Source: Staphylococcus capitis subsp. capitis (GTDB lineage: Bacteria > Bacillota > Bacilli > Staphylococcales > Staphylococcaceae). From it: a DNA stretch of 64,000 bases. Shown in pieces: positions 30,888 to 39,479 of the stretch. The notes beneath the pieces were generated by a model. It was not told where the DNA came from, did no database searches, and saw only the letters and a list, made by a program, of their open reading frames with translations. The position numbers and the translations under genes are program-made. Position 1 is the first letter of the stretch, and each line of letters opens with the position of its first letter. Where the stretch lies: contig NZ_CP145263.1 in the NCBI RefSeq assembly GCF_040739495.1, positions 1,922,001 through 1,986,000 of the forward strand, given 5' to 3'.

Positions 30888-31649
30888 ATGTCGGATTCCA
30901 TCACGATAATAGATGAAAATAAAGTTATCGATGTAGTATTAATTGCAGGTAGAATTTTACTTGAAGCGGGTGCGGAAACTTATCGTGTTGAAGATACAAT
31001 GAACCGTATCGCACATAGTTATGGTTTGCATGATACATATAGTTTTGTGACATCTACTGCGATTATATTTTCACTCAACGATCGTACCAGTACACGATTA
31101 ATACGAATTCGTGAACGTACAACTGATTTAGAGAAAATTGCTCTTACAAATAGCTTATCTCGTAAAATTTCTAATAATCAACTTACGATTGATGAAGCTA
31201 AAACAGAATTAATTCACCTGAGACGTGCATCTCTACAGTATTCATTCTTTATGAACTTTATCGCTGCATTCGTAGCTTGTGGCTTCTTCTTATTTATGTT
31301 TGGAGGTACCGCTTCTGACTTTTGGATCGCATGTTTAGCTGGAGGTGCTGCATTTTTAACTTTTAGTTTTGTGCAAAAGTACATTCAAATTAAATTCTTC
31401 TCAGAGTTTGTAGCCTCAGCAGTAGTTATTAGTATTGCCGCAATATTCACTAAAATTGGAATCGCTAAAAATCAAGATATTATTACAATTGCAAGTGTTA
31501 TGCCCCTAGTTCCTGGTATCCTCATAACCAATGCCATTCGAGATTTACTAGCTGGAGAACTGTTGGCTGGTATGTCACGCGGTGTTGAAGCTGCACTTAC
31601 CGCCTTTGCAATAGGTGCGGGTGTCGCAATTGTATTATTACTATTATAA
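30888..31649 (+). CDS. ThrE/YjjP family transporter, large subunit
   Basis: A 253-residue protein of the threonine/serine exporter superfamily (DUF1212/YjjP). A soluble N-terminal part (1-110) with ILLEAGAETYRVEDTM and FVTSTAIIFSL precedes about five membrane helices including FMPLVPGILITNAIRDLLAGELLAG-like residues, here SVMPLVPGILITNAIRDL. In E. coli YjjP works with YjjB for succinate export; in Corynebacterium ThrE exports threonine. The small partner gene follows 15 bases later. The substrate in staphylococci is unknown. Confidence 0.88.
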   Translation: MSDSITIIDENKVIDVVLIAGRILLEAGAETYRVEDTMNRIAHSYGLHDTYSFVTSTAIIFSLNDRTSTRLIRIRERTTDLEKIALTNSLSRKISNNQLTIDEAKTELIHLRRASLQYSFFMNFIAAFVACGFFLFMFGGTASDFWIACLAGGAAFLTFSFVQKYIQIKFFSEFVASAVVISIAAIFTKIGIAKNQDIITIASVMPLVPGILITNAIRDLLAGELLAGMSRGVEAALTAFAIGAGVAIVLLLL

Positions 31650-31664
31650 GAAAGGCTGTTAATA

Positions 31665-32159
31665 ATGTTATTTTATTTATTCCATTTTACAATTAGTTTC
31701 ATTTCCACAGTCCTTTTTTCAATTATATTTAATGCGCCCAAAAAGTTACTCGTAGCTTGTGGTTTCGTAGGTGCAGTAGCTTGGACAATTTATCAATTTA
31801 CAGTTGGGATGGACTTAGGAAAAGTAGGCGCTTCTTTCCTAGGAAGTTTAATTTTAGGTTTAATGAGTCATACTATGAGCAGACGATACAAACGACCAGT
31901 TATTATCTTTATCGTTCCAGGAATCATTCCTTTAGTACCTGGAGGCGCTGCATACGAAGCGACTCGCTATTTAGTCTCTAATAATTATACATATGCAGTG
32001 AATACATTTTTAGAAGTAACTTTAATTTCTGGTGCCATCGCTTTCGGTATACTTGTTTCTGAAATCATCTATTATATTTACACTCGTATTAAACAGTCTT
32101 ATGGTAAAATCAAAGGTAAAACTTATAAAAAATCATACAATATGAATAATAGAGTTTAA
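31665..32159 (+). CDS. YjjB-like membrane subunit (DUF3815), partner of the preceding transporter
   Basis: A 164-residue protein with four to five membrane helices and the family element [22 protein letters not shown], which mirrors the PLVPG loop of the preceding gene. YjjP and YjjB halves together correspond to one full ThrE protein. The ribosome site AGAAAGG is weak-to-moderate and the gap is only 15 bases, so translation is likely coupled. A basic tail of about 25 residues is cytoplasmic. Confidence 0.88.
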   Translation: MLFYLFHFTISFISTVLFSIIFNAPKKLLVACGFVGAVAWTIYQFTVGMDLGKVGASFLGSLILGLMSHTMSRRYKRPVIIFIVPGIIPLVPGGAAYEATRYLVSNNYTYAVNTFLEVTLISGAIAFGILVSEIIYYIYTRIKQSYGKIKGKTYKKSYNMNNRV

Positions 32160-32178
32160 TCTTAAGGGGATGATTACA

Positions 32179-33405
32179 ATGAAAGAGCAAATTATTGACC
32201 GATTAACAAGATACGTAAAAATCGATACGCAATCTGATCCAAATTCTCAATCCACACCATCTACAGATAAACAGTGGGATTTATTACGTTTATTGGAAAA
32301 TGAGCTTCAAGCATTTGGTTTATCTACAGATATTGATGAATATGGATATCTATTCGCGACTTTAGAAAGCAATGTGGATTATGAAGTGCCTACAGTAGGT
32401 TTCTTAGCCCATGTCGATACATCTCCAGATTTCAACGCGACGAATGTCCAACCACAAATTATTGACAACTATGATGGACAAGCACTCCAGTTAGGAGAGA
32501 CGAATCGTGTACTTAACCCAAACGTTTTCCCTGAGTTAAACCAAGTTATAGGACATACATTAATGGTTACAGACGGTACATCATTACTTGGCGCTGACGA
32601 TAAAGCAGGTGTAGTCGAAATTATGGAAGGTATTCAATACTTAATTGAACATCCTGAAATTAAGCATGGTCGTATTCGAGTAGGTTTTACACCTGATGAG
32701 GAAATCGGTAGAGGCCCTCACAAGTTCGATGTTTCTCGTTTTAACGCTGACTTCGCATACACAATGGATGGGAGCCAATTTGGTGAACTTCAATTTGAAA
32801 GTTTCAATGCAGCGGAAGCTACAGTTACTTGTCACGGTGTGAATGTTCATCCTGGTTCCGCTAAAAACGCAATGGTGAATGCAATTAGTTTAGGTCAACA
32901 ATTTAATAGTCTTCTTCCACCTAGCGAAGTGCCTGAACGTACAGAAGGATATGAAGGATTTTATCACCTAATGAGTTTTGAAGGTAACGTTGAAAAAGCG
33001 ACGCTCCAATATATTATTCGTGATCATGACAGAAAGCAGTTCGACTTACGAAAAAAACGTATGATGGAAATTCGAGATGACATTAATACGCACTATGAGG
33101 ATTTTCCTGTAAAAGTCGATGTTCATGATCAATACTATAATATGGCAGAAAAGATACAACCCTTAAAACACATTATTGATATTCCTAAACGTGTATTCGC
33201 TAAACTAGATATTGAACCTAACACTGAACCCATACGTGGTGGTACAGATGGTTCACAATTATCATTTATGGGATTACCTACACCTAATATTTTCACAGGT
33301 TGTGGCAACTTCCACGGTCCATTCGAATATGCGTCTATAGATGTTATGGAAAAAGCAGTTCAAGTTGTTGTTGGCATTGCTGAAGAAGTTGCTAAAAAAG
33401 AATAG
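32179..33405 (+). CDS. pepT: peptidase T (aminotripeptidase)
   Basis: PepT is a dizinc M20 peptidase that releases the N-terminal residue from tripeptides in the cytoplasm. Metal sites can be seen in [39 protein letters not shown] and near the end [13 protein letters not shown]. The length is 408. AAGGGGATG lies before the ATG at 32179, which I prefer over the ATG at 32170 that falls inside that site. The gene is convergent with glycerate kinase and shares a strong terminator with it. Confidence 0.96.
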   Translation: MKEQIIDRLTRYVKIDTQSDPNSQSTPSTDKQWDLLRLLENELQAFGLSTDIDEYGYLFATLESNVDYEVPTVGFLAHVDTSPDFNATNVQPQIIDNYDGQALQLGETNRVLNPNVFPELNQVIGHTLMVTDGTSLLGADDKAGVVEIMEGIQYLIEHPEIKHGRIRVGFTPDEEIGRGPHKFDVSRFNADFAYTMDGSQFGELQFESFNAAEATVTCHGVNVHPGSAKNAMVNAISLGQQFNSLLPPSEVPERTEGYEGFYHLMSFEGNVEKATLQYIIRDHDRKQFDLRKKRMMEIRDDINTHYEDFPVKVDVHDQYYNMAEKIQPLKHIIDIPKRVFAKLDIEPNTEPIRGGTDGSQLSFMGLPTPNIFTGCGNFHGPFEYASIDVMEKAVQVVVGIAEEVAKKE

Positions 33406-33432
33406 TCATTAAAGATTTTGACTTTAATATAC

Positions 33433-33482
33433 AAATGGGCTAGAAATATAATTTGGTATAAATTATATTTCTAGCCCATTTT
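33433..33482. terminator. bidirectional terminator between pepT and glycerate kinase
   Basis: AAATGGGCTAGAAATATAAT pairs without a mismatch with ATTATATTTCTAGCCCATTT, and further pairs extend it to about 22 bp with a 3-base loop. A and T runs flank it on both sides. Confidence 0.95.
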
Positions 33483-33506
33483 CAATTCTTCTTATCTATA
33501 GATAAT

Positions 33507-34625
33507 TTATTGATTAAGACTCGTTTTAAGTAATTTAAGTGCTTGAACAGTGTAATGGCGAATTTGAATACCCATTCTAAAATCTGTATACGTTTCAGGC
33601 ATGTCTATAAATGTATTAAACATTGCAGTGACACCTTGCGATTCGAATAAATCAAACTTATCACTTGTGGCACAAATTGCAATTGCAGGTTTATTATATT
33701 TCTGAGTTAAATCGGCAATACGTAATGTAGTTGTTTCTAGAATTTGATCTTTTTCTTTAAGCCCTTCCCCGAAAATAATTAAGTCGGCTTGCTCAATTAA
33801 ATCTTCTAAGTGTGTAATTTGGTTAACAAGTTCATGGCTTGTTAATATTTCAGCCTGATATAACCCTTTTAACACTGCAGCAATGCCTCCTCCAGCACCA
33901 CCACGTTCTATAGGACCTATTGCTAATTTAAGTTCACTTTTAAATAATTCACTAAAGTACCAAACTAAATTATCAATTTCAGCAGCTTCGTTTTGATTTA
34001 AATGAAACGTTTGATACGTTTGCATAATCTCACTTTGCTTTCCATATAATCGACTTGAAAAATCAGACATTAATTGTAATTTGGCATCGGCTAGCCTAGG
34101 ATGTACATTAGATAAATCAATACGTCTAATATATTTAATTTTATATGCACCATCACTTACATCTACAATGTTTGCTTCATCATCATAGAACTTTGCACCA
34201 AGCGCTTGCAACATACCTGCACCAGCATCAAAGCTTCCAATCCCTCCTAGAGACATAACAATATGTTCTGCCTGATTATCCAGCGCTGCTTTTAACACTT
34301 CACCTAAACCGTAACTTGAACGCTGATCAATCGGTTTATTACCGTTTAAGAATAAATTCCCCTCTATTACAGTCATTCCACTATCAGTTTGGCCGTATGT
34401 CGCTTCTACTTCATTCATATCAGCGTCATGTGCTTTAACACGGTATTTACTTCCAGATTGCCACAGAAATACAGAATCCATTAATTCATGACGTCCATTA
34501 AATAGAGGAACCTGTACAATATCTGCATGTTCAATTTGACTTGCTACCGCTTCTTCAACATATCTATTCGCTTGATAACTGGAAATAATTCCATTGAACT
34601 CATCCATGGCTACTAAAACCTTCAT
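33507..34625 (-). CDS. glycerate kinase (GlxK/GarK family)
   Basis: This enzyme phosphorylates glycerate and feeds it to glycolysis. The family pattern is clear: MKVLVAMDEFNGIISSYQAN at the start (usually DSFKGS in relatives), SLGGIGSFDAGAGMLQALGAKF, GPIERGGAGGGIAAVLKGLY and FGEGLKEKDQILETT. The length is 372. I used the ATG at 34625 with AAGGTGG nine bases upstream; the earlier GTG lies in that ribosome site. In the first motif the usual Asp-Ser-Phe-Lys-Gly appears as Asp-Glu-Phe-Asn-Gly, so a lysine often seen in the family is missing and activity should not be taken for granted. Confidence 0.85.
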   Translation of the reverse strand: MKVLVAMDEFNGIISSYQANRYVEEAVASQIEHADIVQVPLFNGRHELMDSVFLWQSGSKYRVKAHDADMNEVEATYGQTDSGMTVIEGNLFLNGNKPIDQRSSYGLGEVLKAALDNQAEHIVMSLGGIGSFDAGAGMLQALGAKFYDDEANIVDVSDGAYKIKYIRRIDLSNVHPRLADAKLQLMSDFSSRLYGKQSEIMQTYQTFHLNQNEAAEIDNLVWYFSELFKSELKLAIGPIERGGAGGGIAAVLKGLYQAEILTSHELVNQITHLEDLIEQADLIIFGEGLKEKDQILETTTLRIADLTQKYNKPAIAICATSDKFDLFESQGVTAMFNTFIDMPETYTDFRMGIQIRHYTVQALKLLKTSLNQ

Positions 34626-34765
34626 TGTCTTAACCACCTTATATCTTTTACTCTTTTTTAAAATATCATGGTTTACTTATCTTTATAAATTTGACGATAA
34701 TTATGTACTTATACGTAATTCACTAACACATTATACATATTTTCTTAAAATTTTTCATAACATAC

Positions 34766-34812
34766 GAAAGGCTTGCCATACATCTTCACTTACCGATGTC
34801 TATGACAAGCCA
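34766..34812 (-). terminator. terminator after the bacilliredoxin-like gene
   Basis: On the minus strand GGCTTGTCATAGACATC and GATGTATGGCAAGCC form a long stem with two mismatches, followed by TTTCGT. Confidence 0.65.
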
Positions 34813-34836
34813 CTTAAACATTTAAATTATTTCGAT

Positions 34837-35157
34837 TTATTCCTCAGCTTGTGCAAGTTGAGAAACATTAATATCATCATGATCCGCATTCCATTTCATC
34901 TCACCATTTACAAAGTAAAAAGCTTGCGGAGATTCATGCTTCACATTCGTTTTTTCTGCAATATAGTCCGATAACTTACGCTCCTGTTGAACGATTAAAT
35001 AATAACCATCAATATCTCTTTCATATAAAAATTTATTAAATTGATCATACGCATTTGCAGAAATTGGACAAGTTTCACTATGTTTTAATACAAAAACATA
35101 TTTATTTTCTTCTAAGACTTGTTCAAACTGGTCAATTGAACTCAGCTTAATAGCCAT
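34837..35157 (-). CDS. YtxJ/BrxC-like monothiol bacilliredoxin
   Basis: A 106-residue thioredoxin-fold protein of the YtxJ family with the single-Cys motif SETCPIS near residue 30 in the place of CxxC. In bacillithiol-using Firmicutes the homologue BrxC removes bacillithiol from protein cysteines. The short length and the position of the Cys fit. I start at the ATG at 35157 behind GAGGTG; the in-frame GTG nine bases earlier lies in that site. It stands alone between a terminator and the lipoprotein gene. Confidence 0.8.
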   Translation of the reverse strand: MAIKLSSIDQFEQVLEENKYVFVLKHSETCPISANAYDQFNKFLYERDIDGYYLIVQQERKLSDYIAEKTNVKHESPQAFYFVNGEMKWNADHDDINVSQLAQAEE

Positions 35158-35304
35158 TCTATTCACCTCTAAAAATATTTATCACATTTTATGAGCATAT
35201 GCGTGATATTCATATCCCAAAAATCATCTCAGTGGGTACAATTATACACATTCTGCTGTGTAATGTTAACCATCAATTTTTATTTTATTTAATTCAAAAA
35301 ATAA

Positions 35305-36195
35305 CTATTTAACATTTTCTTTGAACTCATAGTATTGCTTGTTAAATTCTTTATCCTTACTTGAAATGTCTTTACCCTCTTTTGGTAATTTATCCACATC
35401 AATTTTAGATAATTTTTCACTAATTTCAATAGTGTCTACTCGCGTATCATAGTAATTTTGTAAACTATAATACATTTCAATCGCATTTTTTCTAGCATTA
35501 TCAACGTGTTGATCTGAAATATTAGTTTGGTTAATATCTTTAATTTGTTTATCAATCAGCGGTGAGATATGATTATTGATTGCTTTTTTTGCTGAATCTG
35601 AATTTGTAGTAGAAGAATTTAAATATTTCTTAGCTGTAGATTTGAGTTGCTTATTATTTTCTTCTAACTTAGACGTAAGTTGATCCGCGTCATTTTTATT
35701 AGTAGCTTTATTAATATCCGATTCTACCTCTGATCTATTTTTTTCGAAAAGTTTCGTATAATCTAAAATATCTTCATTATCTTTGATAGAACGATTACAT
35801 AAATCAACAAATGATTTTAAATCATTAATTGAATTTTCCTTCTCTTTAACAGTATCTAAATACGAGTTACGAAGGTTTTTAACATCGTTTGTATCAGCGG
35901 GTAATCGATTAGCAGCCTTTTTATATTTTTTAAATTCTGGCATGAGATAATTATTTATATCTTTTTGAAGTGCAATAAATTCTTTTTTATTTTTGTCTGT
36001 CGTATCCGTTTTACTTAAGTTATCTAACTCTTTTAAATGAATTTTATCTATAACTTCTTCAACGTTTTTTTGCTTTTGCTTAACATCACTTAGTTTATTG
36101 TCAAAATCATTAAAATCTTTGTTTGTTTTGTTGCCACAAGCTGTTAGCGCTATCATAAATATGACAATTGTTGCAATAAATAGTAATTTTTTCAT
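35305..36195 (-). CDS. EMYY-motif lipoprotein, coiled coil, unknown function
   Basis: The ATG at 36195 (upstream GGAGTGCAG region) opens a lipoprotein signal peptide, MKKLLFIATIVIFMIALTAC, with the lipobox LTAC and a Cys that Lgt would modify. The remaining 275 residues are highly charged, Lys/Asp/Asn-rich and helical, probably coiled coil, with the sequence IEMYYSLQNYYDTR near residue 245 that names a staphylococcal lipoprotein family. No enzymatic motif is seen. It is divergent from the GrpB-like gene. It may have a wall-surface role, as in YkyA-like proteins, but that is a guess. Confidence 0.85.
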   Translation of the reverse strand: MKKLLFIATIVIFMIALTACGNKTNKDFNDFDNKLSDVKQKQKNVEEVIDKIHLKELDNLSKTDTTDKNKKEFIALQKDINNYLMPEFKKYKKAANRLPADTNDVKNLRNSYLDTVKEKENSINDLKSFVDLCNRSIKDNEDILDYTKLFEKNRSEVESDINKATNKNDADQLTSKLEENNKQLKSTAKKYLNSSTTNSDSAKKAINNHISPLIDKQIKDINQTNISDQHVDNARKNAIEMYYSLQNYYDTRVDTIEISEKLSKIDVDKLPKEGKDISSKDKEFNKQYYEFKENVK

Positions 36196-36315
36196 ATCTG
36201 CACTCCTTATCATTAAACATTATACATAAACGTATTTATTATGAAAATGAATTGTGTTATAGTATGTCAGACTTTACTGTAAAATTGAGAAATTATAATT
36301 CACAAGGAGTAAATC

Positions 36316-36834
36316 ATGTATACTTATGTTCAACCTTTAGTCAAAGAGGACTTAAATGAATCATTTGCTAAGGAATATCAAAACGTCAAAAATATATTAT
36401 TTAATTTATTAGATTCTCCAGTAAAATACACTCAACATATTGGTGGCACGCGTCATTTTAATTATGCTACCGAACCCATATTAGATGTACTTGTAGGAGT
36501 TAATAATTTACACGATATTACTGCTTTAGATGAAAAACGTTTGAATTACGCTGGTTTTTATCGCCTTCATCATTCCTATAAAAAGAAAGTAGTAATGGCT
36601 CGGTTTAATAATCTTAGTGAACTCAAACAAGAAGTAAGATTACATATTATACAGTTAGACACCCCTCTTTTTGAACAATATCAAAAGGTTGATCAATTAT
36701 TAACACAAGATAAGGAAATTTCTCAATTATTTTCAACGAAAAAGCAAAACATATTAAAACACGTTCATACTATTCGTATGTATGAAAACCAAAAACAAAG
36801 TATATTTGAAGATTTAAGTAAAGAGTTAAAATAA
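36316..36834 (+). CDS. GrpB-like (UPF0157) nucleotidyltransferase-fold protein
   Basis: A 172-residue protein of the GrpB family. The key block is YTQHIGGTRHFNYATEPILDVLVGV, where most relatives have a HIGSTSVPG-like start, a Lys-Pro-Ile-Ile-Asp segment and a following hydrophobic strand; VRLHIIQLDTPLFEQY matches the later family block. The function is unknown, although the fold is that of nucleotidyltransferases. It has a clean AAGGAG site and is transcribed away from the lipoprotein gene. Confidence 0.72.
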   Translation: MYTYVQPLVKEDLNESFAKEYQNVKNILFNLLDSPVKYTQHIGGTRHFNYATEPILDVLVGVNNLHDITALDEKRLNYAGFYRLHHSYKKKVVMARFNNLSELKQEVRLHIIQLDTPLFEQYQKVDQLLTQDKEISQLFSTKKQNILKHVHTIRMYENQKQSIFEDLSKELK

Positions 36835-36977
36835 TTAGAGAACTTACTAAACCTTAATAAGAGATTCCCTGCTTTGTCTATTTAATGGTAAAATAATATA
36901 TTCAAATTTCGCAAATAACTATTAAAGTTGATATAATAATAATGATATTAAGAAGATGAGAAAGGATGTTCAAAACG

Positions 36978-37898
36978 TTGAATAAAAGTGACATCTTAAG
37001 TGATTTAAAGTCGATTATTCCCGACAATATAATTAAAGTTGATGAACCTCTCAAACGTTATACATATACTGAAACTGGTGGAGAGGCTGATTTCTATTTA
37101 TCCCCAACAAAAAATGAAGAAGTGCAAGCAATTGTATCTTACGCTTACAATAATAATATTCCTGTAACATACTTAGGTAATGGTTCAAATATTATCATTC
37201 GTGAAGGTGGAATAAGAGGCATAGTTCTAAGTCTACTCTCATTAGATCATATTGATGTTTCTGACGATGCAATTATCGCTGGTAGTGGCGCTGCTATTAT
37301 TGATGTTTCAAGAGTGGCACGAGACCATGTTCTTACTGGTTTAGAGTTTGCTTGTGGTATCCCAGGTTCAATCGGTGGTGCTGTATTTATGAATGCTGGA
37401 GCATATGGCGGTGAAGTGAAAGATTGCATCGATTATGCCCTTTGCGTTAATGAAAAAGGCGATTTAATCAAGTTAACTACTGAAGAACTAGAGCTAGATT
37501 ACAGAAATAGTATTGTTCAAAAGAAACACCTCGTTGTGCTTGAAGCAGCGTTTACTTTAATGCCAGGTAATTTAGATGAGATACAAGCTAAAATGGATGA
37601 TTTAACTGAAAGAAGAGAATCAAAACAACCATTAGAATACCCTTCTTGCGGAAGTGTATTCCAAAGACCGCCGGGCCATTTCGCCGGTAAATTAATTCAA
37701 GATTCTGATTTACAAGGTCACCGTATCGGTGGTGTAGAAGTATCAAAAAAACATGCTGGCTTTATGGTTAATGTGGATAATGGTACAGCGACTGATTACG
37801 AAGATTTAATCCACCACGTACAAAGAACTGTTAAAGATAAATTTGATGTAGAACTAAATACAGAAGTACGTATTATTGGTGAACACCCTGAAAGTTAA
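36978..37898 (+). CDS. murB: UDP-N-acetylenolpyruvoylglucosamine reductase
   Basis: MurB reduces UDP-GlcNAc-enolpyruvate to UDP-MurNAc, the second committed step of peptidoglycan precursor synthesis, using FAD and NADPH. FAD-binding features are [14 protein letters not shown] and [26 protein letters not shown]; the catalytic Ser region is [20 protein letters not shown]. The frame has an ATG at 36966, but GG of the ribosome site AAAGGA touches it. A TTG at 36978 lies 11 bases after that site and begins [13 protein letters not shown], aligning with the S. aureus N-terminus, so I take TTG as the start (306 residues). Confidence 0.93.
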   Translation: MNKSDILSDLKSIIPDNIIKVDEPLKRYTYTETGGEADFYLSPTKNEEVQAIVSYAYNNNIPVTYLGNGSNIIIREGGIRGIVLSLLSLDHIDVSDDAIIAGSGAAIIDVSRVARDHVLTGLEFACGIPGSIGGAVFMNAGAYGGEVKDCIDYALCVNEKGDLIKLTTEELELDYRNSIVQKKHLVVLEAAFTLMPGNLDEIQAKMDDLTERRESKQPLEYPSCGSVFQRPPGHFAGKLIQDSDLQGHRIGGVEVSKKHAGFMVNVDNGTATDYEDLIHHVQRTVKDKFDVELNTEVRIIGEHPES

Positions 37899-37918
37899 TT
37901 TTATAAGGAGGTACATCT

Positions 37919-38233
37919 GTGACCGATATTCACGGTTCAGTCATTGATAAAGAGACAAGATGTACTCACTATCACTCTTTTTTAGATGTTATTGCGATAA
38001 AATTTAAATGTTGTGACAAGTACTACCCTTGTTATAAATGTCATGATGAACATGAGTCACATCCTATACAGAGATGGACTGAAAAAGAATTTGATCAAAA
38101 GGTCATTATGTGTGGTGTATGTAATCATGAAATGAGTATACACGACTACATGATGGTTGAAGTTTGCCCTAAATGTAAAGCACATTTTAATAGTAGATGT
38201 AAATTTCATTATCATTTGTATTTTGAAATATAA
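37919..38233 (+). CDS. CHY zinc-finger protein
   Basis: A 104-residue Cys/His-rich protein starting with GTG, seven bases after AAGGAGG. Ligand clusters include CTHYHSFLD, CCDKYYPCYKCHDEHESHP, MCGVCNHEM and CPKCKAHFNSRCKFHYHLY, which is the CHY-type zinc-finger pattern. It is 20 bases after murB, so it is probably co-transcribed. Eukaryotic CHY proteins are ubiquitin ligases; the bacterial stand-alone version is of unknown function and may be a zinc store or redox factor. Confidence 0.85.
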   Translation: MTDIHGSVIDKETRCTHYHSFLDVIAIKFKCCDKYYPCYKCHDEHESHPIQRWTEKEFDQKVIMCGVCNHEMSIHDYMMVEVCPKCKAHFNSRCKFHYHLYFEI

Positions 38234-38280
38234 TTTACTTTAATAGTCTTTTTAAAATAGACATTATGTTAATATTACAA

Positions 38281-38315
38281 AGGTTAAGCAATTGAATTTT
38301 GCTTAACCTTTTTTA
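38281..38315 (+). terminator. terminator after murB-CHY
   Basis: AGGTTAAGCAA and TTGCTTAACCT form a perfect 11-bp stem with a 7-base loop, followed by six T. Confidence 0.92.
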
Positions 38316-38327
38316 TTATCAAAATAA

Positions 38328-38377
38328 AAAAGCCTTTAGTTATACAACACAGTAAGTATTGTAAACTAAAGGCTTTT
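38328..38377 (-). terminator. nrd operon terminator
   Basis: On the minus strand AAAAGCCTTTAGTTTACAA pairs with TTGTATAACTAAAGGCTTTT and is followed by TTATTTTG, about 20 bases after nrdF. Confidence 0.92.
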
Positions 38378-38398
38378 CCCCTATTAAGTTAATATTTA

Positions 38399-39367
38399 CT
38401 ATTCATCGAATACAAAGTCTTCATCACGTAGTGCTTCAACATTTAATGCTAATGTGTAGCCATCACCTTTTACTGAGAAGAAGTCATGGTTCTTAGTAGA
38501 TGTATCCAAAGCATTTTCGATAATAGGATTAAATTCACGTTCTTCAAAATATGGTTCAAATCCTAAATTAGATAATGCTTTATTACCATTATATCGTACA
38601 TAGTTTAGAACATCTTCAGTTAACCCAATATCATCATATAGAAGATGTGTATATGAAACTTCGTTATCATAAAGTTCATTTAACAACTTATACATTTCTT
38701 GATCGGCTTTTTGCTTTTCACTTTCTGAAAGTTCATTACGTAAACTTTGAGCATCTAAACCAGTGAAAACCCCATGAATTGATTCATCCAATAAGATTTT
38801 ACGAATAATTTCACCAGAAGTTGTCATTTTACCTTGGCCAGCAAGATATAGAGGATAATAGAAACCGGAATAGAATAAAAACGTTTCTAAAAATACGCTT
38901 GACACTCTTGCGATATATTGGTCGAAGATTGATGCTTCTTTCCCCCAAAGCTTATGATAATTGTCGATAATTTTATCTGATTTGTATTTTAAATGAGGTT
39001 CTTCAATTACCCATGTGTCTAGCAAATAGTTCGTTTCACTAGATGGAAGTAATGTTGTGAAGATATGAGAATAACTTTTAGCGTGAATTTGTTCCATCAT
39101 GGCCATAAAAGAGTATACAGCTTTTTTTCTTAAATCTGTCGTGTGTAACATAATTAAAGGCATTCCATCGTCTGCTTGGTGCGTATCTAGCCCTGTTAAT
39201 CCTGCTAAAGCCTTTTTAAATGTTTCTTTTTCAGAATCTGTCAATGTTTTCCAACTTGCTATATCTTTTGAAACTTTAAACTCTGTTTCTACCCACATTT
39301 GTGAGATATTTTGACGCCAAAACATATTCGTCATATCTTCTTGGGTGTTCCAGTTGACCGCTTTCAT
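38399..39367 (-). CDS. nrdF: class Ib ribonucleotide reductase, radical subunit
   Basis: NrdF carries the dimetal (Mn or Fe) tyrosyl radical cofactor used by NrdE to make deoxyribonucleotides. Metal-site segments are WVIEEPHLKYKSDK-like regions, here EETNYLLDTWVIEEPHLKYK, and MEQIHAKSYSH, with DESIHGVFTGLDAQ later. The length is 322, normal for class Ib. The ATG at 39367 has AGGAGG in front, so the ATG at 39433 that gives 22 extra residues is not used. It is the last gene of nrdI-nrdE-nrdF, 112 bases after nrdE. Confidence 0.96.
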   Translation of the reverse strand: MKAVNWNTQEDMTNMFWRQNISQMWVETEFKVSKDIASWKTLTDSEKETFKKALAGLTGLDTHQADDGMPLIMLHTTDLRKKAVYSFMAMMEQIHAKSYSHIFTTLLPSSETNYLLDTWVIEEPHLKYKSDKIIDNYHKLWGKEASIFDQYIARVSSVFLETFLFYSGFYYPLYLAGQGKMTTSGEIIRKILLDESIHGVFTGLDAQSLRNELSESEKQKADQEMYKLLNELYDNEVSYTHLLYDDIGLTEDVLNYVRYNGNKALSNLGFEPYFEEREFNPIIENALDTSTKNHDFFSVKGDGYTLALNVEALRDEDFVFDE

Positions 39368-39479
39368 GTAAATCCTCCTGTCGTTATTATGTATAGCGTA
39401 GAGAATTCCAACCACATAAAATATGATATGCATAATTTACAGTGATTGAAATTTCTAGCATTGTATTAAATTGAAAATA

